The notes under the pieces: generated by a model
Told to the model about the DNA's origin: nothing
Databases searched by the model: none
Seen by the model: only the letters and a program-made list of their open reading frames with translations
Shown: one piece after another, positions 22,449 through 32,254 of the stretch
Numbering within the stretch: the first letter of the stretch is position 1
How the letters are laid out: each line of letters begins with the position of its first letter
Source: Diphasiastrum complanatum
Lineage: Eukaryota > Streptophyta > Lycopodiopsida > Lycopodiales > Lycopodiaceae
DNA: 64,000 bases
Assembly (NCBI GenBank): GCA_029204225.1
Contig: CM055092.1
Location: forward strand, 20,380,036 to 20,444,035
Reading direction: 5' to 3'
Made by a program: the position numbers and the translations under genes

Positions 22449-25400
22449 CGCATATGCTACATTATCATTACATCATCCATTATGGCCTCTACTCAATCAA
22501 GGAAGCCCAAGAATCAACTAGCTTCCATTGTTGCACACATCAAAGATTCCAATGAGCATTGGGTGCCCCATACATTTTCAACTTTTGACTAGGTTTACAT
22601 GCAACCATCGAGCAAAGGAACTCACAAGGTTGCAAAGAGGAAGCGAAACAACCAAGACTACCATTGGAAAGGAAGGATCCACGAATTCAAGATCGACCAA
22701 AACGGCGAATACCTTGCAAATGTGCAACACGTATACATGCGTCGAGATATTTTATTAGATGTATACAGTCACATTGTAGGTCTCACCTCTTTTATTCTTG
22801 TGTTAACTATTATGTTTGAATTATTATTATGTCATTGTAATGGATAATAATGTTGCATTAATGCCTGGTGCAGATGTCTTTCCTTCAAATAGCTTCGACT
22901 GGCAAAACGTGAAGTCCTTCACTGCAAAATTCTCCGCCATACATGCCAAATATGGAGAACTAATATATGGTGGGTTGGCATCCTCTGCCCTGATCAAAAT
23001 GGGCATTTTCTTTTACGATCACATGTACGAAGTTCCAAAAAAAAACTTTGGCCAAGGCAAATTAGCACCAACTTCTGAGCCTGTGATCAATCCTCACGAG
23101 TGGCCATATGTTGACCAACTGACTATTGAATTAACGAAGAGACAACTTCTCAAAGAGATTATTGGTAATATGAAGCCAACATTTGGATCCAAACGAGTCT
23201 ACACAAGCATCTCTGTGCCGATCACCGTATTTGTTGCCATATTTAAGGTGGTCCCCTTTAGGAAAACAAACACGATGTGGGCATGGAAAGCAACAGAATC
23301 ATCACTGTTGGACAACATATGTGTCGCATGGGATTCAAAGGAAATGGAGCATAAAGGAGATTTAATAAGGTGTAAGCTCTCTTGTGAAACAATGACCATA
23401 AGGCATCATATTTCACGTCAAACATGCTCCTTAAGTTTCATTTATAGGCGATATAAGTTTGGTCATGGCCGATGGGACCCTCTGGACGCGGAGACGAATC
23501 AGCAAGAAGTGGAGATATCCATACATTTGCCCCATGATGAAATACGAGAAATTCATATAAATAAGGAGTGCAGCCTAGAAGATCTTCGACATATGCTTGG
23601 ATTGACTTTTGTTGATGTGCCAGTAGATTTTGTCTTCACTCGTAATGGACAAAATGTGAGTCCCTAATTTCCATCAGATTCCTGAATTTTAAATATTAAT
23701 GTTGAATAAATATAGGATTATTAACTTTGTGTCTGGTTTTGCAGATACGGAGACGAGCCGAAAAAGATTATGAATGTGTTTCATTTTTACAAACAGGGAC
23801 ATTAGGAGTTCAATGGAAATAAAGGATTTAATCTAATGGAAAATAGAAAACACAATTAGTTGGTTGTGTTTTGACTCTATTCTAATATATTTGGTTACGT
23901 TTTGACATTATTTTTGCGTTGTCACATTTTATATGCCTGTTACTACATTTGTGGATGTCCAAGGTTGAAACTTGTTAGGGTTTAAATCGTTTAGTGATAT
24001 GCATTTTAATACTATTACTAGTTTTCTTCGAAGGTTTCCGCTAACTGGCAATTAGGATTTTTACTCATGAGCCTAGACAAGAACATACTATATTTGGAAA
24101 AGAGGCCAAAACTTTTATAGGGGCACTTACTAAAAATAGAACCTTTCACTATATAAGGGTGCTTGGGTCCTCATTTCTCCACTTCATCCCTTGAGTGTCA
24201 GAGTGTCAGCTTTTTTAAATTCTCTGTTTTTCATCTCTCGTGTTCTCTGATACGTTTTCAAAGGCTAACCAATGTCGGAGGAAATGGCACGGACGAAACA
24301 AACGGCTAGAGATCCCAGAGTGACTGCATTGCTCCATAGGGATGCACTAGCCACCCTCGATGAGAGAGAGAGACGGGAGAGCAAAAGAAGGAGTAGGAGT
24401 CGCAGCCCTATAGCGTCTCAGGAAGATCCGGCCACTCAACGTGAAGCTGAGGAGGACATGGCCCATACAGCAGCTGCACAGGAGGACCAGACTGAGCAGC
24501 AGCAACAAGAAGAGTGCTGACGGTGACAAGTCCAGCTCACCAATGTGCTTGGAGAGTGCTTTGCATTTAAGAAGCTCTGTCTGTCCATCTGGGTTGTACT
24601 TGTTGCTGAAGCAGAAAATAAAGTTGTTGGGCAAATTCCCAATGTAGTGGGCCATAGACCTGTCCAGAGTTCCTGCTTCAACTTTATCTCGAGAGCCACC
24701 CCTTCGCATTGCAAATGCATCAAGCTCCACTGCATCCTGCATTTGGTTCAAATTATTGCAAAATGAGTATAATGAAGACAAACAAACATAACAAACACAC
24801 GCAAGTTGAATTGTTGGGTCAGACTTGCCTCGGTGCCTTCATCAATATCTTCGGTTTGCGCAAGGTTAATTCCTTTGCCTTTGTACTTCACGTCAGCAGT
24901 TTTCCCTTCGAGTACCTCGAATGGCCTCATTTGAACTGGTGGTGGTTGAAGCGTTTTCAATTGGCAAAGCACCCTTGCCAGTGCTTGCTCGGTGGTGTCC
25001 GTGTCATGCCCGATCAGCTTCAACCAAATAAAATAATTTCTATTTATAACAACAATCCAATTCGGCAATAATATTTATCACAAAGGAATATTCGAATTAC
25101 AATTCAACATAAATTGTTTCTATTCCATCTCATCAGTTTCCGTAGTTTCTCTAGCGCTGTTTTCCAAAACATTGGATGTTGGTGTCCTCGGCATCCATCT
25201 CTTTCCAACTCGGACTCTAGACATCCTCCATTCTTGATGCCTTGTTCTAGCATTAGAGGATTGCCATGCTGTCTTTCTGACTGAATTTGAATTGGAGATC
25301 ATTGAACACAACTCTTCAGTTCTTGAGTTTTGAAAGTGTCCTCGGCCCAAAACTCCTCTGTAAAACCATTGGAATATCTCAACCAATGCATTGCTAAGAC

Positions 25401-27268
25401 CCTTTCCTCCGCCATGCCGTGAATTTTTGAAATACGCAGCCTTTGCCCTGTAATGACTCTTTTCCATGCCTTGCGTATTCCAAATAGCTAATGATCCATA
25501 GGTTTTCATAAACCAAGGTCCATGAGCATAGAAGATGTGTTGTTCATAGAAAATTTGTATTAGTTTAAATCTTTACAAATACATAAATACGAAAGTAAAA
25601 AATATGAGACACACATACCATATAGTGAGTTATGTGTGTTTCTCCCCATGCATCGATCGTCAATTCTGGAAAATATTTTGACTTCTCTTGCGTATCTATC
25701 CAAATCTTCATCTCTCACAATCTTTTTGTTGATAGTTTGTGACAAGGCATCAAATGCTTGCCAAACCTTAGCACGTGTACTTGCCATGCGAGGATCTGAG
25801 CCAATATTTGTTGTGCATTGACATATTTTCCTCCAGTACTCCCATTCAACACTGCTTTCACATGCAGTATGATTTGACAATAGGTGTCTCGCTTTCGCAC
25901 CACCCATTGAAACTTTTGCTGGAACATCTTGCATTTTTCCACTCATCTCAACGTCTTTGGTAAGACTCACGTGGCCCCCGTGCAATCCCATATCGGATAA
26001 AATTATCTCTAGATTTCTAATGCTAACATTTGCTCTTGATTTGGGCTGCATGTTCCATGCGTAACAACAATGCAAAAAATATAATTTGTCCAGTATTCGT
26101 AATTCACCATGCATTGTGCAAAAATGGACTCTTTCGAGAGGAATGTTCAACACAGGACTCCAAGATTTGTCTAGATTGTGCCTATTTGGTGCAAGACGTT
26201 GGTTGCAATTCAAAATACTTTTGTTCCGCCCAGATTCAAACATACAATATATACAAAAAATTCTTTGCATTTGCACCGAGACCACAACCGTACATGCATT
26301 TCAAAGTCTTCAAATCAGTAGCTAGGTGCCATTCTACAGCAAAGCTTTCTCCTTCAACATTGAGCAATTTGCCTTCATTTTGTGCATGTATTATCTTAGA
26401 TATACTACATTTTTCAAATAGCCACTCTAGTACGTCGTGAGACTCCTTAGGAACTTCAAATGCAGCTATCCACCATATGTGATTTTCGGATTGCATGCTA
26501 AATTCTTTACAATAACTTCCGCCAAACTGTTGCAATTCACGATTCATCAAGGTGATTGTGACACGTTCAAGTTTACGCCCTTTTACAATTTCTGTTTCGT
26601 CCAACTTAATAACAATTATAACTTTACCTCCGCAATCTGTAAAACAGAAATTTCATTACTAAAACATATTAGTTGAAGAAAAGCATACAATTGAAAACCG
26701 AAATCCACAATAAATGTTCTTACCATTTGTTCTAACTTCGTAATGTCGGATCATCATCGCTTGGACCTTTTCCAGATCTAAGAATATATTATTGCCTTGA
26801 TGATAACAAAAACATGTCGGAGGTCCTTTCTTCTTATTGGTTACTGTAAAAGAATCCTCAATATGTTGAAACTCTCCTAATTCAGAGAGCAATATCGAAT
26901 TGCATTCTCGTTTGGCGGATTTGACAAGTTTATAAGTAGGTATTATTTGATGGCGTTTTAACCCATTTTTGTCAGAGCGTTTCATATACTTCTTCAAAGC
27001 TCTATACCCTTGTTTCATCTTCCACAATCTTAATCAAATCTTTACCCTTTAAAAAATGTTTCATATATCTCTTTCTTCCTCTCAATCGATCTTGCAAAAG
27101 GAGAAATAAAAGGTTGTGCTTAGTTTTCACATTGCCGCAGCGTCTCTCTCTCTCTCTCTGCATCTCTCATCTTTGCTCGCGCTCTGTCTCTCTTTCTTCC
27201 TCTCAATCGATCTTTCAAAAGGAGAAATAAAAGGCTGTGCTTAGTTTTCACATTGTCGTGTTCTGTGC

Positions 27269-27316
<48 letters not shown>

Positions 27317-30300
27317 GTCTCTCATCTTTGCTGACATAGTTTTATTGTGAGAGAGTTTATATCACTCCTCTTTACTGACATAGTTGTGAGAGAGTTTATA
27401 GTGGGAATTTTGAATTCTATAGCGTCGCAATTTCCTGTTCTTGCAATTTGGAGGAAGTGGGTCGTTTGTTCCGGCATCTCAGAGTGGGTCATCTGTTTGG
27501 GCATCTCTCATCTCCAAGCAGCTAATGTCTGTTGCTATTTCCTACAAAACCACAAATAGCAACTTCTTATGACACTAACCCTCTGTTCAAGATCATTAAT
27601 GCTGTTGTAATCAACCTGGAATAACCATGAGGCAGTTCGGTCAATTACAACTTCTTCCCTCTAATGGCTTGAAACCTGTAGTACCTTCAAATAGCAAGCT
27701 CTTATGAACAGTTACAAGGGCCATTCAAGATCATGATGATGAGGCCGCAACCAGTCTTATTTTCGAGAATAGAGTTGATAAGCAGAAAGATTTGAAAACA
27801 CAGTAGTAGTAATGCGTCTGGTTGTGATACCTTGAGTTGTAAGCTTCTACAGTAATCACTGCATAACTTCCAGGTTTTCTTTGATTATTTGCTTTCCTGA
27901 GATTTTGAAGAATAGGCTTGAGGTTTTGCAAACTCCATTAACGAGAGAGCAATTATTCTTAATGGCTATCCGGGTAGCTTCTAAGGCGTATTTCCAGTGA
28001 AGTGCAGTCCAAACCGGTATGTAGTTGAAGACATTGTGAGGTTTGGTAGAAACTTCTCTTTTGGACTTGAGGCAAGTTCTAAACCAGAATCTTGACCTGT
28101 GGTCCTGATGCTCATTTGATTTGCAATGGCTACAAAGATGCAGAATATGTGCAGCTTGCGTTAATAGCTCGTCAGCTGGGGCTCAATTCCGTAATTGTTT
28201 TGGAGTAGGAGATAGAGCTACAGATAGTTCTTAAAATGAGTCAGTATCTTCGAGTGCAGCCTGTGATTGGTGTCTGCAAAATTAAGCACAAAGAACAGTG
28301 GCCATTGGGGAGAAACATCTGGAGACAAGGAAAATTTTGGGTTTTGCGCATCTGAAATCTTGAGTATTGTCAAAACTTTGAAGGACGTTGGAATGTTAGA
28401 TGTTCTCCAGCTACTTTACTTCCATACTGGATCGCAGATTCCATCTTGATCCATTGTGAAGGAGGGTGTCACCCAGACAACTCATATATTCTATGAGCTT
28501 TCTGTGCTTGCGGAGGAATGAAATATCTTGATATTGGTGGTGGCCTTGGCATCGACTATGATGGATCTAACTCTTCAACATCTAGTATGTCCATTGGTTA
28601 CACATTTGAGGACTACGCAGAACGGGTCATTCATGCAGTTGACGATGCTTGTGCATTGAACAACGTAAAGGCTTTGACCTTATGTTGTGAGAGCGGGCGT
28701 AGTGTAGTTTCTCATCGTTCGTTCTTATTTTTTATGCTTTCTCAGTCAGCAAACCGCAACACAGTGGGAAGGAGCTTTGCAGGGGAGAGGATGTAACAGA
28801 TGTGCTGCACTCTCGCGGTCTTCCACACCAGATTTCGGTTTTATCCGAAGATCTTGCACGTCTTGTGAATATTGGAGATATTGAGGGTGATCTTGCTTGT
28901 GCTAAGCAACTCAAGTTAGAATGTGCATGCAGATTCAAACTTGGTCTTGTAAGTCTGGAGCTGCGGGCCATTGTCGATGAGCTCTACACTTTAGTCTCCA
29001 ATCTGATGAGCTAGGAGTCGAAGAAAGGCAATTTGCGAAGCCTATATTCAAAGAAAGCTGGGCTAGAAATGTCGGATGTTGTAAATGATCATATCGTTAC
29101 ATATCATACCAAGCTATCAATTTTCAAATTCATGTCAGATAGATGGGCTATTGGGGAGCTTTTCCCTATTGTTCCTCTGCACAGGCTGGACGAAGCACCA
29201 TCCTTAAGAGCAATATTGTGTGATATTACCTGTGATAGTGATGGAAAAATATCCTTGTTTGTGACAATATCTTTTTATTTTTCTGGAGATTCTTTCTCTC
29301 GTGATTATCTCATGCAGTCTTTTTGAACGATTGTGACTATACGATACAGAAACTTTGGTCAGTATCAACGTCATGCATCGAAAGAGAAAATTTGAAAGAG
29401 GAAACGAATGTTAGGCAACACTTTTCTTCTAATGAATGATAACACGACGGGGTGAGTTGGATAAATAATTATCATCTCATGCTGTTGTTCCTTGGGGTTG
29501 CACCTGCCACCGATAGTCTGAGATCCATCTCTCTTTCCAAAGGAAATTTGGATCCATGTTCTTCTGATATATAACGATTCCAACTGGCTATATCAAAAAG
29601 TTGCAAGCGGCATCATGGATCACAAAGCATATAACATGAGCTCCATCGGAAGAAATTTTCAAACTACTTAAATCGATTAGTGAAAAGGTAACTTTGATGT
29701 GATGTCGCTATGTTTCATGACTACGTTAGGCCTAACAACACTTGCAAATCAAAGCCATCACTAACTCGTTCTTCTGCCAATATTTTTGTCTCATCTGCAT
29801 CTTGTGGAGATGCAGCCCTTGCAAGATATGAAGAAGATGGCACACTATTTCATGCTAGAGCATTTGATAGCTCATCGATGGGAAGGATTGTCTCCTATGC
29901 TTGTAAGAGAGTTTTTGTGGAAGGACTTAGAGAATAACAACTACCAAAATTTGCATAAAAAGGCTGGTATTGCTTTGAACCAAGAGGCTTGACTCATTGA
30001 TTTCAAATGGAACATGTGATTTTACCCATGTTTGCATTCTAAACACATGCATTATTTGTCTGAGTTTAAATGATCAATATCTACTGTTTGTAAAATGATA
30101 GATATCATAAGAGTTTGGCATGCATGTATTGTTTGTATGGTTGCCTATCACATAAATTCACACCTGTTAAAATCATAAAACTTAATGGTTCATATCAACA
30201 TTGTTTCCTATAAGAATAGCTAGTAGGCTATTTCACGAACATAGGAAGTTTTTTACATTTCATATGTTATCTTCATTTGTTATATGAATTTTGAGAATGA

Positions 30301-31758
30301 CTTTTCATGAAAGGGATAAATTTGAGAAATTAAATAAAAGATTTACAGGCTTCACTAGTCATATTCTAAGATATGTACATGGATAAATTGCATGTGCTCA
30401 CCAATTAAATGCTTGATTTTGCTTAATTGTATATTCTCTCTTTTATCATACAATATGGGGCTGGCCTTCCATTCTAGTTACCCATCATTTGGAACATACA
30501 ATGTAGGCAATTGTGACCATCATCTATTTTGCATTCATTAGAGACACTATTGGTTGGTTACCTAGCCGTAATTAGACCCCTCAAAAAGGTATGCCCTAAT
30601 CCTAACTCGTGGGCCCTCATATTTAATGAAGAGACCTTGGGGTTCCATATTTTGGTTGATTGATGAGATGCGTATTTCTTGAAAGTTGATTCAGGCAGTT
30701 CAGATTGTTCAATTTAACATCAGTTAGATCAGCAAATTCAGATTAGCAATTCACTGTAGATTAAACAAAATGTCTATTCATAGCAATTAGACAGCCTAAA
30801 ACATACACTTCGCTGCTTTTACCTTCTCAACTCACTCTGGTGGTCATCGAAAAACACAAGGACTTTGCTTCTGTCCTTGATGCCATAGCCATCCATCACT
30901 TTGTCCCACTGAATGCTGCCAAAGTCAAGAAACTTCTTGTCTGCAAAATACTCACAATTCTTGTCAACATATGCGGGGCCCTTCTGCAAATACCTCTGCG
31001 GATGCCGAGGGCTGATCGAGATGATGGGACAATTGGGCATTGCCTGTCTTAAGACCCATGTGGAATGGCCCTTAAAAGCACCACTTTCAATCATCAGCTG
31101 AGGCTGAAGCCAGTGAGCCATAAACCACAGCCCAAATGAGTGATCAAAGCCCATTCCATACAAATTATTGGGAATTGGCCTCCTTTCATAGATACTCACA
31201 AACTCCTTCAGGCCTTGGACAAGGTCTCCTCTGCTCCAATCCACTGCAGCTCCAATTTTAGATCTGCTAGGGCCATATCCATCTCGGTACAGAGTAGTTT
31301 ACAGCAACCCGACTATAAACGGACAGCTGAAGCAATACTTTGAAGCCAAAGATTAGGTGGATATAGACAAGTTGAGCAAGCAGGCTATAAACAAACAGCT
31401 GAAGCTAAAATTAAATAGAAATAGACAAGTGGAGCAACCGGACTACTAACGGATATCTGGAGGAAAACGTTGAAAGCTAAAAACATATGTAGATATAAAG
31501 CTAAAACAAAACCCTGAACCTAGAAATAGGTAAGTAAGATAGTGAACGGCAAGAGAGGTACCTACATGAGGGCACACCCAGAATGCCAAACTCAAAGGAA
31601 TTGGCTGGAAGCTCAACAATGCGAGAGGAAGAGCTGAATGATGGAGTCCATAGGCGATCTGCGAGCGGAAATGCAAGTAATCCAAGAAGAAGCAAGGCCA
31701 GAAGCAGGCCAAAGCCTACTCCCGCCCTAGCTCTCTCCACCCTGTGGCTGGCCACCAT
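20158..31758 (-). CDS. Split plant gene: 393-residue membrane-anchored methyltransferase-like protein
   Basis: Four exons join in frame: 31,758-31,566, 31,282-30,823, 20,798-20,683 and 20,570-20,158, 1,182 nt in total, 393 residues plus stop. Residues 14-33 form a hydrophobic signal anchor ([17 protein letters not shown]). The soluble part has E130-S-G132...G136-H-S ([15 protein letters not shown]), like the cofactor loop of class I methyltransferase folds, then VFFDDHQ (D210, D211, H212), [12 protein letters not shown] and a C-terminal region ending AYLRLGY. Exon phases agree at every junction (AG|A at intron 3, G|GA at intron 4 of the reading). I infer a conserved plant protein of the secretory pathway; the substrate is unknown. 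Intron 3 is 10,024 bp and contains other genes. The first donor (31,565) is the only one consistent with total length. Confidence 0.78.
20799..22368. other. Intron 3, proximal part: no gene seen
   Basis: AT-rich intronic sequence with no convincing frame. It has short (ATC/AAC)n-like stretches near 21,490-21,600 and a hairpin-like pair around 22,030-22,080 (cccttttTGGactcaaaaaggg). The material continues up to the CT/CA tract before the family III start. Confidence 0.5.
22368..22446 (+). repeat. (CT)n(CA)n microsatellite upstream of family III
   Basis: About 42 bp of CT followed by 36 bp of CA, ending 35 bp before the family III ATG. It would lie in the 5' untranslated region or core promoter. 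A similar CT tract lies upstream of family I copy B. Confidence 0.9.
22482..23821 (+). pseudogene. Family III: unnamed gene with one in-frame stop
   Basis: Function unknown. The ATG at 22,482 opens [20 protein letters not shown] and HTFSTFD, then hits TAG at 22,590. The same frame continues as [19 protein letters not shown] and [20 protein letters not shown] probable intron (GTAGGTCTC near 22,778 to TGGTGCAG at 22,873) leads to a long exon with [86 protein letters not shown] and [17 protein letters not shown] clear intron (GTGAGTCCC at 23,656 to TTTTGCAG at 23,743) precedes the final exon [20 protein letters not shown], stop about 23,821. The C-terminus looks like a compact alpha/beta domain. 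The TAG could instead mean that an internal start near 22,599 is used. Total about 350-380 codons. Confidence 0.6.
24150..24159 (+). promoter_or_regulatory. TATA box for the H3-tail-like ORF
   Basis: CTATATAAGG lies about 115 bp before the first ATG, with a pyrimidine-rich stretch (tcctcatttctccacttcatccc) 20-40 bp downstream where transcription would start. This is normal plant core-promoter geometry; activity is inferred. Confidence 0.5.
24272..24520 (+). CDS. Small ORF beginning with the histone H3 tail sequence ARTKQTAR
   Basis: 82 codons, intact. It reads [17 protein letters not shown], then basic [19 protein letters not shown] and an acidic glutamine-rich tail ending QQQQEEC. Residues 6-13 equal H3 residues 1-8 (including the R2, T3, K4 and R8 equivalents); at the K9 position there is D. 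It is not a histone: no histone fold follows. The first ATG (24,272) has a poor context (C at -3, T at +4). The second (24,284) has G at -3 and G at +4, and starting there would give the exact H3 N-terminus after methionine removal. A TATA box lies 120 bp upstream. It may be a first exon or an ORF cut off where the convergent family II remnant begins. The role is unknown; recruitment of H3-tail readers is an inference. Confidence 0.55.
   Translation: MSEEMARTKQTARDPRVTALLHRDALATLDERERRESKRRSRSRSPIASQEDPATQREAEEDMAHTAAAQEDQTEQQQQEEC
24525..25068 (-). pseudogene. Family II copy B: partial gene of an unnamed family
   Basis: Minus strand. The first exon (about 25,035-24,830) reads [39 protein letters not shown] and ends EDIDEGTE at a GCAAGT donor (a permitted GC-AG intron; copy A has GTGAGT there). 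After acceptor AAATGCAG (about 24,737) the second exon reads [48 protein letters not shown] and [14 protein letters not shown], then loses meaning where it meets the end of the plus-strand ORF near 24,520. The match to copy A at 11.0-11.8 kb covers both exons. It starts 52 bp after the end of family I copy B on the same strand. It lacks the C-terminal part seen in copy A. Function unknown. Confidence 0.55.
25120..27027 (-). pseudogene. Family I copy B: best-preserved copy, three exons, three lesions
   Basis: Function unknown. Exon a (27,027-26,724) starts [19 protein letters not shown] and carries [20 protein letters not shown]. An 87-bp GT-AG intron follows. Exon b (26,636-25,619) carries [107 protein letters not shown] and, in shifted frame, [10 protein letters not shown]. 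Exon c (25,539-25,120) carries [37 protein letters not shown] and [10 protein letters not shown]. Cysteine pairs (CIYC; CTMHGEL) hint at metal binding. Lesions: an extra T in a T6 run near 26,265, a frame shift near 25,680, and an AA instead of AG acceptor at 25,540-25,541. Apart from these the frame is open, so loss is recent. Upstream lies a duplicated CT-rich segment. Confidence 0.72.
27069..27320. repeat. Tandem duplication and CT tracts upstream of family I copy B
   Basis: A segment of about 120 bp (ctctttcttcctctcaatcg, through aaaggagaaataaaaggntg, to tagttttcacattg) occurs twice, near 27,069 and 27,189, each copy followed by a (CT)n run; the second run is about 45 bp (27,270-27,314). 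It lies just upstream of the minus-strand start at 27,027 and would be 5' untranslated or promoter sequence (GA-rich in the sense strand). Confidence 0.8.
27321..27984. other. Intron 3 sequence between family I copy B and the decarboxylase pseudogene
   Basis: No convincing gene. Contains short direct repeats (gacatagtt...gtgagagagtttata twice at 27,331-27,400; gggtc(g/a)t(t/c)tgtt(t/c)(c/g)gcatctc twice at 27,460-27,510). Confidence 0.5.
27985..29262 (+). pseudogene. Arginine decarboxylase (plant ADC) pseudogene inside intron 3
   Basis: Arginine decarboxylase is a PLP enzyme making agmatine for polyamine synthesis. The plus strand reads, in shifting frames, [18 protein letters not shown] (with the PLP lysine region), [147 protein letters not shown] and [11 protein letters not shown]. 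All are ADC blocks in the right order. Stops (for example near 28,096 and 28,207) and several frame shifts kill it, and both ends are missing. Plant ADC genes commonly lack introns, so the sequence does not decide between a DNA duplicate and a retrocopy. It lies antisense within the host intron. Confidence 0.82.
29263..30822. other. Intron 3, distal part: no gene seen
   Basis: AT-rich. The plus-strand frames at 29,710-29,992 overlap each other and show no domain. No LTR or repeat signature was recognised. Confidence 0.5.
30823..31758 (-). CDS. Exons 1 and 2 of the split gene
   Basis: Exon 1 (31,758-31,566) starts [13 protein letters not shown] and holds the hydrophobic anchor. Exon 2 (31,282-30,823) begins after acceptor GTACCGAG and encodes [25 protein letters not shown], the E-S-G...G-H-S loop, [17 protein letters not shown], and [12 protein letters not shown] up to donor AGAAG|GTAAAAGC. 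An in-frame TAA lies just upstream of the acceptor, supporting the splice. The 283-bp intron 1 contains degenerate short repeats (gagcaagcaggctataaacaa-like). Confidence 0.78.
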
Positions 31759-32254
31759 AGCGCTTTGATGGGGGCACTATAGTGCGAAAACCAGATAGGC
31801 TGTGGGCAGTTCAGCTTGATCTTCTTTCTGATCAATGCTGGCTTCTGATCAGAAAACCAACAGCAGCATGATCTGACACAAATTGATCACTTGGGGTATA
31901 AGTCTGCTCTGCCGACCTTGTACGATTTGCAGCTCTTCTCTTCGAAACCGATCCAGAGTTGCCTAACCCGTACGCACGTACGAATGTAGGAGCTTGTACG
32001 GGGTCAGAAAATATAGGATTCTTTTTCATATAGGCACGAGTGTTTGTTCATGTTGATTAACGGAATGAGGAATAAAGTTAATGTTAAAGGAAAAAAGGTG
32101 GTGATGCTCAATTTTTGGCCTGCATTGCAAAATCATCGACCAGCATAAGATGACCGTTCACAAATTATACCTCAAAAGTTTTTGTGCGACCAAATGCTAT
32201 CTCTTGCAACTCTTTGGCGATCTTTGTGAATGCTCTCCACTCTAACACACACAA
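31759..32254. other. Upstream region of the split gene
   Basis: Would contain the promoter of the minus-strand gene. A TATATTT on the minus strand near 32,012 is a weak TATA candidate about 250 bp before the ATG. No coding sequence seen. Confidence 0.35.

Noticed and set aside
24272-24520. A histone H3 gene
   Set aside because: Only eight tail residues match; there is no KSTGGKAPRK continuation and no histone fold.
24347-24781. A single 144-codon minus-strand gene
   Set aside because: Only its first part (24,735-24,530) matches family II; the rest is the reverse of the H3-tail-like ORF.
25636-26440. Plus-strand frames over 25.6-26.7 kb
   Set aside because: Antisense shadows of family I copy B exon b, which matches copy A in ordered blocks.
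29710-29992. C-terminal part of the arginine decarboxylase pseudogene
   Set aside because: I could not match either frame to ADC; the last supported block ends near 29,262.
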